This document shows, one piece after another, positions 54,418-63,543 of a DNA stretch of 64,000 nucleotides (the first letter of the stretch is position 1; every line of letters begins with the position of its first letter). This DNA is from Candidatus Zixiibacteriota bacterium (GTDB lineage Bacteria > Desulfobacterota > Binatia > UBA9968). The translations under genes and the position numbers were made by a program. Below the pieces are notes generated by a model, which saw nothing but the letters and a program-made list of their open reading frames with translations, was not told where the DNA came from and ran no database searches. Where the stretch lies: contig DATLYW010000033.1 in NCBI GenBank assembly GCA_035574315.1, positions 124,001-188,000 of the forward strand, in the 5' to 3' direction.

Positions 54418-56374
54418 GCGCGCGCTCGAACAGCCCCCAGAAGAAAAGCCAGGTGCACGCCGTTACCGCGAGCGTTATCGGCCATCCCTCTCGGCCCGGA
54501 AACTTGAGGTAGAGCAGCATCATCAACGGCACCGCGTAGGAAAAACCCAGAAACCAGATCGCGAGAAAAAAGGCGAGCGTCCAGCCGAGAATGTTGAGCG
54601 TCCGTCGCCGGGCGATCTCCGGTGGAACCTCCACGGCCGCCGCAGCCGGTTTTTTGTCCCGGGCGAACATGTCCTTTACAAGCTGGCCGAGCGCGAGAAG
54701 CAACGTCGGGGTGCCGACGACCCACGGAAACAGGCCGGCGCGCAAGCCGAAGTTGCGGCTTTGCCACAGCGCCGCTGCCAGCGTGACGACCACCACCAGG
54801 CTGAAGAGCGCTGGCGCGCCGAAATGGAAGCGATGGGGCGTTGCGGTGCGGATCGTCGCACCGCCTTCCGGCCGCTCGCTTCGCTTCGCCCTTTCTTCGC
54901 TTCGTCCCTTGAGGATCGGAAAGAAGATGCCGGCCAGGGTCAGAAGGAAGATCGCGATCACCCCGGGGCGCGTGGTCCAGGCAAGGCCGTAATTATCGGT
55001 GGAAAGAAAGAGCCGGTTCTCGGCGAGAGGCCCGAGCACGAGGCCGAGCAGGACGGGCGGCCGCGGCCATTCCAGCTTTTCCATGATCCAGCCGAGCGCG
55101 CCGAAAAACAGCACCACGATCATGTCCGGGAAGGCGTTCTTCTCCGCGAACGCCCCCAAGTAGATCAGCACCAGGATGACGGGAATGATGATCCCGCCGC
55201 GCACCTGAGTTACTTTCGCCAGCGGGTTGAGGAACACGAAACAGACCGCCACCGTGACGATGTTCGACAGAATGATGACCCAGACGAACGAAAAGGTGAG
55301 GTCGAGCTTGCCTTTGGGAGGAGGCAGAAGCATGTCCGGCCCAGGAACGATTCCCTGAATGATGAAAGCCCCGAGCAGGATCGCCATGACCACGCTCGCC
55401 GGCACCCCGAAGGCGATCGTCGTTATGAGGCTTCCTCCCAGCGTCGAGTTGTTGGCCGCGCCGGGGCCGAGCACTCCCTCGACGGCGCCCTTGCCGAAAC
55501 GCTCCTTGTTGGGCGAGCTCTGCACCGCGTGAGCGTAAGCCAGCCACTGCGTGGTCGCCGCCCCCATTCCCGGGATGATTGCGGTGAAGGTCCCGAGAGC
55601 GCTGCAGCGGATGACGAGCCACCAGTGGCGGAACGTGTCTCGGACCCCCTCCATCACGCCGCCCAGCTTGCCCACCTCCTGCTTGGCGATGCTGGTGCCC
55701 AGCACCGCCAGCTCGATCGTCTCCGGAATGGCGTAAAAACCGATCGTGATGGGAACGAGCCCGATGCCGTCCCAGAGGAACAGCTGGCCGAAGGTGTAGC
55801 GCTGGATCCCCGAGATCGGGTCCAGGCCGATGGTTGCGAGCATCAGTCCGATGCCGCCGGCGATGATGCCCTTGAGCACGTCCTCGCCGCTGAGCGAGGC
55901 GACGAACGTGATGCCGAGCAGGGCGAGCATGAAGAATTCCGGGGAGCCGAAGGAAAGGACGAGCGGGCGGATGACGGGCACGGCGACCGCGAGCGCGACC
56001 GCGGCGAAAATGGCGCCGACGAGCGAGCTCATGAGCACCGCCCCCAGCGCGCGCCCCGCTTCGCCGTTCTTGGCCATCGTATGGCCGTCGACGATGGTGG
56101 ACGCCGTGGTCGGCTCCCCCGGGACGCCGAACAGAACCGACGTGATGTCGCCGGTTGTCGCGGTGACGGCGGTCATCCCCAACAGGAACGCGAACGCCTC
56201 CACCGCCGACATCTTGAAGATGAACGGAAGCATGAGCGCCATCGCCGTCGGCCCGCCGAGCCCGGGGAGAATGCCGACGACGAACCCGATCGCGATGCCG
56301 ATCAGCATCAGCGAAAGGGTGGACCAGTTGAAGCACTGGATCAGCCCGGAGATGAGCGCTTGGACGAATTCCAT
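54365..56374 (-). CDS. Tripartite tricarboxylate transporter, fused TctA (large) and TctB (small) permease
   Basis: A 669-residue inner-membrane protein. Residues about 1-490 are the TctA family: GIAIGFVVGILPGLGGPTAM, MTAVTATTGDITSVLFGVPG, NNSTLGGSLITTIAFGVP. A charged linker containing GRSEERAKRSERPEGG follows. Then come TctB-like helices (LFSLVVVVTLAAALWQSRNFGLRAGLFPWVV, TLAFFLAIWFLGFSYAVPLMMLLY). In most systems TctB and TctA are separate genes, so this is a fusion in the order A then B. It lies 54 bases after tctC on the same strand. Confidence 0.93.
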   Translation of the reverse strand: MEFVQALISGLIQCFNWSTLSLMLIGIAIGFVVGILPGLGGPTAMALMLPFIFKMSAVEAFAFLLGMTAVTATTGDITSVLFGVPGEPTTASTIVDGHTMAKNGEAGRALGAVLMSSLVGAIFAAVALAVAVPVIRPLVLSFGSPEFFMLALLGITFVASLSGEDVLKGIIAGGIGLMLATIGLDPISGIQRYTFGQLFLWDGIGLVPITIGFYAIPETIELAVLGTSIAKQEVGKLGGVMEGVRDTFRHWWLVIRCSALGTFTAIIPGMGAATTQWLAYAHAVQSSPNKERFGKGAVEGVLGPGAANNSTLGGSLITTIAFGVPASVVMAILLGAFIIQGIVPGPDMLLPPPKGKLDLTFSFVWVIILSNIVTVAVCFVFLNPLAKVTQVRGGIIIPVILVLIYLGAFAEKNAFPDMIVVLFFGALGWIMEKLEWPRPPVLLGLVLGPLAENRLFLSTDNYGLAWTTRPGVIAIFLLTLAGIFFPILKGRSEERAKRSERPEGGATIRTATPHRFHFGAPALFSLVVVVTLAAALWQSRNFGLRAGLFPWVVGTPTLLLALGQLVKDMFARDKKPAAAAVEVPPEIARRRTLNILGWTLAFFLAIWFLGFSYAVPLMMLLYLKFPGREGWPITLAVTACTWLFFWGLFERALNVPFPEGLVFQLFGAG

Positions 56375-56428
56375 TCCCTGAGCTCCTGAGGCGCCGTTCG
56401 ATGCGGCCGTTCGCTTTTCGGGGGCGTG

Positions 56429-57454
56429 TCAGTTGTAGAGGATTTCCTTCAGCTTGGCCACCGTCGCGGCATCGAGCTTGAACAGGCCGGCGATGTCCTT
56501 CTCGATGTCCTCGGCCGAGACCGGATCCATGTTGAGCTTGGATTTCTTCGCGTCGGCGACGAACTCGGGATCCTTCAGTGTCGCCTCGAAGGCTTTACGG
56601 AGCAGCAGGACGCGGTCCTTCGGTGTTCCCGGCGGCAGCGTGTAGGTGCGCACAATCTCGCTGTCGCCGTGAATGCCGACCTCGATCAGCTTGCGGCCTT
56701 CCTCGGTCTTGGCGAGCTTGATGGCCTGCGGCACCTTGGGCAGGTCGGGGTGGGTCTTGCGGTTCGCCTGCAGGACCACTACCACCTCGCCGCTGTCGAG
56801 TCCCTTGCGCCAGGTAACGCTCACGGAATCCCATCCCCAGCAGCCGCCCGCGATCTCGCCGGCTTCCGCCGCCAAACGGATGTCCGCGGTCCCCTTGTAG
56901 CCGCTCACGAGCTGGATCGGCAGCCCCAGAGCGTACTTCAGGATGCGCGTGGCGTTGTCCGGCGTCGAGGTGCCGGGCGCGATGCCGCCCATCTTGATCG
57001 GGGTCTTCGAGGCCATCCATTTCTCGACGCTGGTGATGCCGCTTGCCTTGGTGAGGGCGCAGACCACGTGGTCCGTGACCGGCGCGCCGATGAACTCGAA
57101 CTTGCGCGCGTCGAACTCGATGCCTTTCTGACCCAGGACCTGCCCCAGGAACAGCCCCCCGATGAAGTGGCCGATCGTGAGGCCGTCGGGCTTGGCGACC
57201 TTGAAAATGTGATTCGCGGCGATCAAGCTCCCGGCGCCGGTCATGTTCTCGACCACGACCGCGGGGTGCCCGGGAATGTGCTTGCCCATGTGGCGCGCGA
57301 TCGCGCGCGCATAGGTATCGAAGCCGCCGCCGGCCGAGAAGCCGACCACGATGCGAATCGTTTTGCCCTTGTAGAAATCCTGCGCGGCGGCGGATCCGTG
57401 CAGAGCGAGCAGTAAAACCACCGCCAGCCACCGTCGAGTTGCCTTTCGATCCAT
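56429..57454 (-). CDS. Tripartite tricarboxylate transporter substrate-binding protein (TctC/BugT family)
   Basis: A 341-residue periplasmic protein with a signal peptide (RRWLAVVLLLALHGSAAAQ). The conserved Bug motifs KTIRIVVGFSAGGGFDTYARAIARHM and NMTGAGSLIAANHIFKVAKPDG are present, as is the GxxGxxD-type central region. It should capture an organic acid and deliver it to the fused TctA-TctB permease. Ligand unknown. A likely promoter with an embedded perfect dyad precedes it (57517-57549), inside the end of the upstream kinase gene. Confidence 0.93.
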   Translation of the reverse strand: MDRKATRRWLAVVLLLALHGSAAAQDFYKGKTIRIVVGFSAGGGFDTYARAIARHMGKHIPGHPAVVVENMTGAGSLIAANHIFKVAKPDGLTIGHFIGGLFLGQVLGQKGIEFDARKFEFIGAPVTDHVVCALTKASGITSVEKWMASKTPIKMGGIAPGTSTPDNATRILKYALGLPIQLVSGYKGTADIRLAAEAGEIAGGCWGWDSVSVTWRKGLDSGEVVVVLQANRKTHPDLPKVPQAIKLAKTEEGRKLIEVGIHGDSEIVRTYTLPPGTPKDRVLLLRKAFEATLKDPEFVADAKKSKLNMDPVSAEDIEKDIAGLFKLDAATVAKLKEILYN

Positions 57455-57516
57455 AGCTTCTTTCCTCCGAGGTTGGTGCCGCTCGGGAGCGGGACCGGAA
57501 TCCGGCGAGTTGGCAA

Positions 57517-57549
57517 AGGCTATCCGATTGATTTCTAAAAATCAATCAA
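57517..57549 (-). promoter_or_regulatory. Putative tctC promoter with overlapping perfect dyad (possible operator)
   Basis: On the minus strand TTGATT (57545-57540), 17 bases, TAGCCT (57522-57517). The inverted repeat GATTGATTT (57526-57534) / AAATCAATC (57539-57547), with a 4-base spacer, covers the -35 and most of the spacer. It lies in the end of the kinase gene, in an AT-rich patch of a GC-rich region. A regulator site is likely but unproven; the dyad could also form an RNA hairpin at the end of the kinase mRNA. Confidence 0.45.
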
Positions 57550-60475
57550 CGGAGTTCTTGCTGTTGGAGGGCTCGGAATTCAGGGCGGGCTTTCCGGCGG
57601 GCGGGTGCCGCCGACCGCCCGGTTCCTGCGGCCGCGCCCGGGCTTGCGGGTGGTTCACGGGCAGCGTCACGGTGAAGGTCGACCCCTTCCCCAGCTCGCT
57701 TTCCACCTCCACGCTGCCCCCCAGCAGCTCGACGAGACGCTGGACGATGCAGAGCCCCAGTCCCGTCCCCGGATACTTCTGCCGGTCGACCCCCTCCGCC
57801 ATGTAGAAAGCCTCGAAGATGCGCTTGAGGTCCTCCTGTTTGAGGCCGATCCCGGTGTCGCTCACGGACAGGGCCACCCGGCCGGTTCCCGCCGGCCCGT
57901 CGAGGAGCGAGGCGCGGACGTCGACCCGCCCGCGATCCGTATACTTGATCGCGTTCGCAACCAGGTTCTGCAGCACGGTTCTGATCTTGGCCGCATCGCT
58001 CTCGATCGCGATGTCCCCGGCCGCCGCCAGATTCAGCTCCAGCCCTTTCTTGGCGGCGAGCGGCTGCAGACCCGAGACAAGGTCCAGCAGCAGCGGCGCG
58101 ATCTCGACCCGGTCGATCTGCAACGGCACCCTTTTCGACTCCAGGCGCACCAGGTTCAAGATCTCGTTGATCAGATCGAGAAGGGCCTGAGCGTTGCGGC
58201 GAACCCGCTCCCAGGCTTCTTTCTGCTCTTCGGTGAGCTCCCCGTAAATTCCCTGGGCGAAAAGCTCGTGCGTGCCGAGAATGACGCTGATGGGGGTCCG
58301 CAGCTCGTGCGCCATGGTGTTCATGAAAGCGGTCTTTGTGCGGAAGGCTTCCTCGATCTTCTTCGAGGCCTCCTGGACTTCCTGGAAGAGTTTGGCGTTC
58401 TCGATCGCGACGGCGGCACCGGCGGCGAGCTGCTCGGCCAGCACGATCTCGTCGTTGGTGAAAGAGCGCTCGCCCAGGCTGGTGGCGATCAGGACCCCGA
58501 TCGCCTGCTGCTGCCGCGAGATCAGCGGCACGCCGAGGTAGGCCTTTACGCCGAGCTCCTGCATGAGGTTGCCCGGGCCGAAATACATGTCCTGACCGAC
58601 GTCGCGGATCACGAGCGGCCGGCGGTTCTTCATGATCCAGGTCGACCGCCCCTCGCCCGACGCGCGCGTCTGCGAGCGGTACCGTTCGGCGCCCTCTCCG
58701 GCCAAGGCGACGGTCCGGATCGCTCCGTTATCGTCGACCAGCCGCACCTGGATGTGGTCAACGCGCAGGAGCTTCAGCGCCCGCTCCGCGAGCACGGTGA
58801 GCAGCTGGTCGAGGTCGGGCAGGTTGATCTGGCGGACGATCTCGCGCAGCGCGGCCTGCTCCTCCAGGAGAGTTTCCAGTCGCTGGTTGGCAGACTCCAG
58901 CTCGCGGGTCTTGTCCCGCAGATCGCCGAGCAGGCGAGCGTTCTCGATCGCGAGCGCGGCGCTGCTCGCCAGCTGCTCGATCAGGTGTTTTTCGCGCGCG
59001 GCGAACTCCCGCGGCCGACGCGTCAGGATCGCGATCAATCCGAGCGGCTCGCGGTCGCGGCTGAGAATCGGCGCTCCGAGGAACCCGTGCAGGTCGGCTG
59101 CCCGGGCGGCGGCGGCGTAGCGCCGCCGGGAATCGAAAGCCAGGTCGTAAACCGCGAGCGGCTCCTTGTGGTCGAGAATCCACCGCGCGTGCCCCGCCAG
59201 CTTGTTCTCCACTCCGGTCTGGAACCGTCCGACGAGGGCTTCGTCTCCCGCAGCGGCGCGCGTGGCGATCCGGCCCCGCTCGTCGAGGAGCCGGAGCCAC
59301 GCCAGATCGGCTCCGAAGAGCGCAGCCGCTTCCGTCGTCAGTTTCTTCAGCCACGGCTCGACCTCGAGCAGAAAAACATCGGCCAGCAGACTGCGCAAGG
59401 CGAGCTGCTCGCGGGAGGTCCGCTCCAGCTCGGAGTTGGACGATTTGAGTCTTTCGATCAGGCGGGTGTTTTCGAGCAGGATGGCCGCCCAGCTCGCCAT
59501 CTGCTGCAGGAGCGCGACTTCCCGCGGAGTAAATTCGCGCGGCTCGTAGGTGAGGGCGCGCAGCGCTCCGATGACCTCACCCTGACGGGACAGGAAAGGC
59601 ACGGCAAGGTAGCCGCGAACACCCGGATACCGTGTCGCTCCGGATTTCAGCGCAGCGCTTTCCCGGGCAACGTCCGAGGCCACGACCGGCTCGCGGGTCT
59701 CGATCAACCGAACAAACCGCCCCGAGCGGCTTCCCAGCGGAGCGTCCCCGCTCGACGCTCTCCCGCCGGAGCATGCGAGGAGCCGCACCGTCGAGCCGTC
59801 CACCAGCCGCACGTCCGCGATATCGGCCGCGAGGAACGCACGCGCGAGCTCGGCGAGCTTTTGCGTCAGGGTCGGAACGTCGAGGGTCGCGATCTCCTGG
59901 TTGAGTTCGATCAGGACCCGCTGAATTTCCGCTTCGCCGCCCGACCGGCGTCGAGGATCGGTCTCCGCCGCGTCGCCTTGGCGGTGAAGCAGTTGCGCGA
60001 TCCGGCCCCCGATCAAGGCGCTCACGAGCGTGGCCAGGACGCCGAGATAAAGCCCCGGTTCCCCCGTGCTCCGGCCGGCCACAGCGAAATAATAGAAGGA
60101 TACCACGAGCCCGGCGCCGATCAGGGCGCGCTCGGGATCGCGGCTCAGAAAAGCAAGCGCAACCGACAGCAGGTACATCGCGTAGAATTCACTTCTCGCC
60201 TGCCCGTTCAGGAGGAGCGCGAACATCGAGCCCGCGAAGTCGACGAGACCCAAAGCAGCGTAGAATCCAGCTCCCCGCGGCACGGGGGATCGCCGGTGGA
60301 GAGCCACGTTGGAGGCGGCCCACGCAAGAAGGAAGCCGTAAGCCCAGAACGGATGGACCGGCAGGGGCGCGCCGCCCAGAACCAGGGCCGCGCCGGTGGC
60401 AATCAGAACCCAGCGCAGCAGCCGGTGGCAATTTTCGTCCGCCGCCGCAAAGAGCGGCTCGAGGTAGCGCGCCAT
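57542..60475 (-). CDS. Multi-GAF membrane sensor histidine kinase
   Basis: A 977-residue hybrid of an N-terminal membrane domain (about residues 20-170, five or six helices) and three GAF domains (about 185-345, 370-530, 560-710). A HisKA helix follows with phospho-acceptor His723 in [16 protein letters not shown], then a HATPase_c domain ([34 protein letters not shown]). No receiver domain is attached and no response regulator is adjacent. Three GAF domains imply small-ligand or redox sensing. The gene is directly upstream of tctC-tctAB on the same strand, which may hint at organic-acid sensing, but that is inference. Confidence 0.93.
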   Translation of the reverse strand: MARYLEPLFAAADENCHRLLRWVLIATGAALVLGGAPLPVHPFWAYGFLLAWAASNVALHRRSPVPRGAGFYAALGLVDFAGSMFALLLNGQARSEFYAMYLLSVALAFLSRDPERALIGAGLVVSFYYFAVAGRSTGEPGLYLGVLATLVSALIGGRIAQLLHRQGDAAETDPRRRSGGEAEIQRVLIELNQEIATLDVPTLTQKLAELARAFLAADIADVRLVDGSTVRLLACSGGRASSGDAPLGSRSGRFVRLIETREPVVASDVARESAALKSGATRYPGVRGYLAVPFLSRQGEVIGALRALTYEPREFTPREVALLQQMASWAAILLENTRLIERLKSSNSELERTSREQLALRSLLADVFLLEVEPWLKKLTTEAAALFGADLAWLRLLDERGRIATRAAAGDEALVGRFQTGVENKLAGHARWILDHKEPLAVYDLAFDSRRRYAAAARAADLHGFLGAPILSRDREPLGLIAILTRRPREFAAREKHLIEQLASSAALAIENARLLGDLRDKTRELESANQRLETLLEEQAALREIVRQINLPDLDQLLTVLAERALKLLRVDHIQVRLVDDNGAIRTVALAGEGAERYRSQTRASGEGRSTWIMKNRRPLVIRDVGQDMYFGPGNLMQELGVKAYLGVPLISRQQQAIGVLIATSLGERSFTNDEIVLAEQLAAGAAVAIENAKLFQEVQEASKKIEEAFRTKTAFMNTMAHELRTPISVILGTHELFAQGIYGELTEEQKEAWERVRRNAQALLDLINEILNLVRLESKRVPLQIDRVEIAPLLLDLVSGLQPLAAKKGLELNLAAAGDIAIESDAAKIRTVLQNLVANAIKYTDRGRVDVRASLLDGPAGTGRVALSVSDTGIGLKQEDLKRIFEAFYMAEGVDRQKYPGTGLGLCIVQRLVELLGGSVEVESELGKGSTFTVTLPVNHPQARARPQEPGGRRHPPAGKPALNSEPSNSKNSVD

Positions 60476-60554
60476 GACCGGTTGCTATACTATGCCAATC
60501 CCGCTGGAAAATAAAGGAAATTTAGCGCGGCACGGTGACGGGCGGACGGAGCCG

Positions 60555-60583
60555 TTGTCTTCGGCGCGGGAGACTCCTAGAAT
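60555..60583 (+). promoter_or_regulatory. Putative promoter of the aldehyde dehydrogenase-aminotransferase genes
   Basis: TTGTCT (60555-60560), 17 bases, TAGAAT (60578-60583, five of six). The start codon at 60639 follows a GGGGGG-containing leader. Confidence 0.55.
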
Positions 60584-60638
60584 GGGCGCGAATACAACAG
60601 AGGACCCGCCGTGCGGCGGCACATACCCGGGGGGTGCC

Positions 60639-62129
60639 ATGGCGGAAATCTTCAAGAACTATATCGATGGCCGGTGGCGAGACGCGAGGAGCGGGCGCAC
60701 CTTCGAGAACCGCAATCCCGCCAACCGCCATGATCTGATCGGCGAGTTTCCGGCGTCGAGCGCTCAGGATATCGAGGAGGCGGTGTGCGCCGCGGAAAAG
60801 GCCGCGCGGCACTGGCGGCTCGTTCCCGCGCCGAAGCGGGGCGAGCGGCTCTATAGAGTCGGGGAGCTGCTGCGCCAGCGCAAGGAGGAAATCGCGCGGG
60901 TCATGACCCGGGAGATGGGAAAGATCCTCAAGGAAACCCGCGGCGACGTCCAGGAAGGGATCGACACGGCTTTTTATGCTGGCGGCGAGGGGCGGCGGCT
61001 CTTCGGCGAGACCACGCCGTCGGAGCTGCCGGACAAATTCGCCATGTCGGTTCGCTCGCCCGTCGGGGTGTGCGGCTTGATCACGCCGTGGAATTTCCCG
61101 ATGGCGATCCCCACCTGGAAGCTCTTTCCGGCCCTGCTTTGCGGTAACACCGTGATCCTGAAGCCGGCGGAGGACACGCCCCACACTGCCGTGAAGCTGT
61201 TCGAGATCCTGGAGGAGGCCGGCCTGCCGCCGGGAGTCGCGAACCTGGTCCACGGGCGCGGTGAAGAGGTCGGCGCCGCTCTGGTGCGGCATCCGCGCGT
61301 GGCCTTGATTTCGTTCACCGGCTCCGCCGCCGTCGGGCGGGAGGTCGCCGCGGTTTGCGGCCAGCAGCTCAAGCGGGTCGCGCTCGAGCTCGGCGGCAAG
61401 AACGCCCAGCTGGTCCTGGAGGACGCGGACCTGGATCTTGCCCTGGAGGGAGCACTGTGGGGCGCCTTCGGCACCACCGGCCAGCGCTGCACGGCGACCA
61501 GCCGGCTGATCCTGCATCGGGCGATCAAGCAGCGGTTCACCGACATGCTCGTGGCGCGCGCCGAGAAGATCCGCATCGGCGACGGGCTCGACGAGAGCGT
61601 CGAGATGGGTCCCTTGATCAATCAGGCGGCACGCGAAAAGGTGCAGCGGTACGTCGAGATCGGCAAGCAGGAAGGGGCGCGTCTGCTGACGGGCGGATCG
61701 ACTTACGAGGAAGGGCGCTGCGCCGACGGCTATTTTTACCGGCCGACGATCTTCGATCAGGTGCGCCCTTCGATGCGCATCGCGCAGGAGGAGATCTTCG
61801 GCCCGGTGCTCTCGATCATCGAGGTCGGGAGCTTCGAGGAAGGGATCGAGGTGATGAACGGGACTTCTTACGGGCTCTCCAGCTCGATTTACACCCGCGA
61901 CGTCGACCGCGCTTTCCGCGCCGTGCGCGACATCGAGGCCGGGATCACCTACGTCAACGGCCCCACCATCGGCGCCGAGGTCCACCTTCCGTTCGGCGGC
62001 GTCAAGAACACCGGCAACGGCCACCGCGAGGCGGGCACCACGGTGTACGACATCTTTACCGAGTGGAAATCGGTGTACGTCGACTATTCGGGAAAGCTGC
62101 AGAAGGCGCAAATTGACAACGTCGATTAG
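60639..62129 (+). CDS. Aldehyde dehydrogenase (semialdehyde-type)
   Basis: A 496-residue NAD(P)-dependent ALDH. The catalytic Cys284 lies in [11 protein letters not shown], general base Glu250 in ALELGGKN, the NAD site in [11 protein letters not shown] and [13 protein letters not shown], and the C-terminal [15 protein letters not shown] is typical of ALDH7/alpha-ketoglutaric or aminoadipic semialdehyde enzymes. ATG 60639 gives [13 protein letters not shown], the usual start. It precedes the class III aminotransferase by 82 bp on the same strand. An omega-amino acid route (amine to semialdehyde to acid) is the likely joint task. Confidence 0.9.
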   Translation: MAEIFKNYIDGRWRDARSGRTFENRNPANRHDLIGEFPASSAQDIEEAVCAAEKAARHWRLVPAPKRGERLYRVGELLRQRKEEIARVMTREMGKILKETRGDVQEGIDTAFYAGGEGRRLFGETTPSELPDKFAMSVRSPVGVCGLITPWNFPMAIPTWKLFPALLCGNTVILKPAEDTPHTAVKLFEILEEAGLPPGVANLVHGRGEEVGAALVRHPRVALISFTGSAAVGREVAAVCGQQLKRVALELGGKNAQLVLEDADLDLALEGALWGAFGTTGQRCTATSRLILHRAIKQRFTDMLVARAEKIRIGDGLDESVEMGPLINQAAREKVQRYVEIGKQEGARLLTGGSTYEEGRCADGYFYRPTIFDQVRPSMRIAQEEIFGPVLSIIEVGSFEEGIEVMNGTSYGLSSSIYTRDVDRAFRAVRDIEAGITYVNGPTIGAEVHLPFGGVKNTGNGHREAGTTVYDIFTEWKSVYVDYSGKLQKAQIDNVD

Positions 62130-62211
62130 GGTCGCGCCGGCCGGATCCGGCGCGGTTCTCCGCCGTGCTTCAGGCCGGACCCGGAGGTGAAAAGCGCGAA
62201 GCGAGCAACCC

Positions 62212-63537
62212 ATGGTGAACGACGCCCCTCACATCAAGGTCCCGCCGCCGGGACCGCGGGCGAAGGCCCTGCTCGAAAAGGATCGGTCGTACAGCGCGCC
62301 CGCTTACGGCCGCGTCTATCCCCTGGTCGTCCACCAGGGCCGGGGAATGATCGTCGAGGACGTCGACGGCAACCGGTTTCTCGATTTCATGGCGGGAATC
62401 GCCGTGGCCTCGACCGGACACGCGCACCCCCGAGTGGTCGCGGCCATCGCGGAGCAGGCGCAAAGGCTCATTCACATCTGCGGCAGCGATTTCTATTACG
62501 AGCCGATGGCGCAGCTGCTCGAGAAACTGGCCCGGCTCGCGCCGGGAAGCGCTCCGAAAAAAGTCTTCCTCACCAATTCCGGCACCGAAGCCGTGGAAGC
62601 CGCCTTCAAGCTTGCGCGCTTCGCCACCGGGCGCAAGCACGTCGTGGCGTTCTGGGGGGCGTTCCACGGGCGCACGCTGGGCGCGCTTTCGCTGACGGCA
62701 AGCCGCGCCTCCCATCGAGCCCATTTTTCCCCGTTGATTCCCGACGTGCATCACGTTCCTTTCGGATACTGCCGCCGCTGCCCCTGCCGCCTGCAGTACG
62801 GCAGCTGCGGCATCGCCTGCGTCGCCGACATCGAAAATCGGCTCTTCCGCCACGAGGTGGCGCCGGAGGAGGTCGCCGCCGTTTTCGTGGAGCCGATCCA
62901 GGGCGAAGGCGGGTACGTGGTGCCGCCGCCGGAGTTTCTCCCGCTGCTGCAGGAGCTCTGTCGCAAGCACGGCATCCTGCTGGTGGCCGACGAGATCCAG
63001 TCCGGCTTCGGCCGGACCGGCAGGATGTTCGCCTGCGAGCATTGGGGAGTCGAACCGGACATCCTCTGCGTGGCGAAGGGCCTCGCCAGCGGGATGCCGA
63101 TCGGCGCCATGATCGCGCGCGCCGACATCAGCACCTGGCCTCGCGGGAGCCACGGCAGCACTTTCGGCGGCAACCCGGTCGCGTGTGCGGCGGCGCTCGC
63201 CACGATCGCGCTGATCGAGGACGGTCTGATCCAGAACGCAGCCGAGGTCGGGGCGCATTTGAAAGGCCGGCTGGAGCGGTTGCGGGGCGCCGTGGTCGGC
63301 GACGTGCGCGGGCTCGGATTGATGATCGGAGTGGAGATCGAGAAGGCGGACGGAAGCCGCGCTCCCGATCCCTCGCTGCGCGACCGGCTGGTGCAGCGGT
63401 GCTTCGAAAAGGGACTGCTGCTGCTGGGATGCGGCGAGAGCACGATCCGCTTCTGCCCGCCGCTGATCGTTACCCGGGAGCACGCCGACGCCGCGGTCGA
63501 GATTTTCGCCGACGCGCTGCGCGAGCTCGGCGGGTGA
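62212..63537 (+). CDS. Class III PLP aminotransferase (4-aminobutyrate/omega-amino acid type) with Cys-rich insertion
   Basis: A 441-residue aminotransferase. PLP-binding lysine is Lys289 in LCVAKGLASGMP, with Asp in LLVADEIQSGFGRTG and the FLTNSGTEAVEAAFKLAR segment. Residues 187-203 form a cysteine cluster (Cys187, 190, 192, 199, 203) in GYCRRCPCRLQYGSCGIAC, which resembles the short Cys motifs in some thermophilic and archaeal GABA/ornithine aminotransferases. The cluster may hold a structural metal. Its partner is the upstream aldehyde dehydrogenase. GABA, 5-aminovalerate or lysine-derived substrates are possible. Confidence 0.9.
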   Translation: MVNDAPHIKVPPPGPRAKALLEKDRSYSAPAYGRVYPLVVHQGRGMIVEDVDGNRFLDFMAGIAVASTGHAHPRVVAAIAEQAQRLIHICGSDFYYEPMAQLLEKLARLAPGSAPKKVFLTNSGTEAVEAAFKLARFATGRKHVVAFWGAFHGRTLGALSLTASRASHRAHFSPLIPDVHHVPFGYCRRCPCRLQYGSCGIACVADIENRLFRHEVAPEEVAAVFVEPIQGEGGYVVPPPEFLPLLQELCRKHGILLVADEIQSGFGRTGRMFACEHWGVEPDILCVAKGLASGMPIGAMIARADISTWPRGSHGSTFGGNPVACAAALATIALIEDGLIQNAAEVGAHLKGRLERLRGAVVGDVRGLGLMIGVEIEKADGSRAPDPSLRDRLVQRCFEKGLLLLGCGESTIRFCPPLIVTREHADAAVEIFADALRELGG

Positions 63538-63543
63538 GATCGC

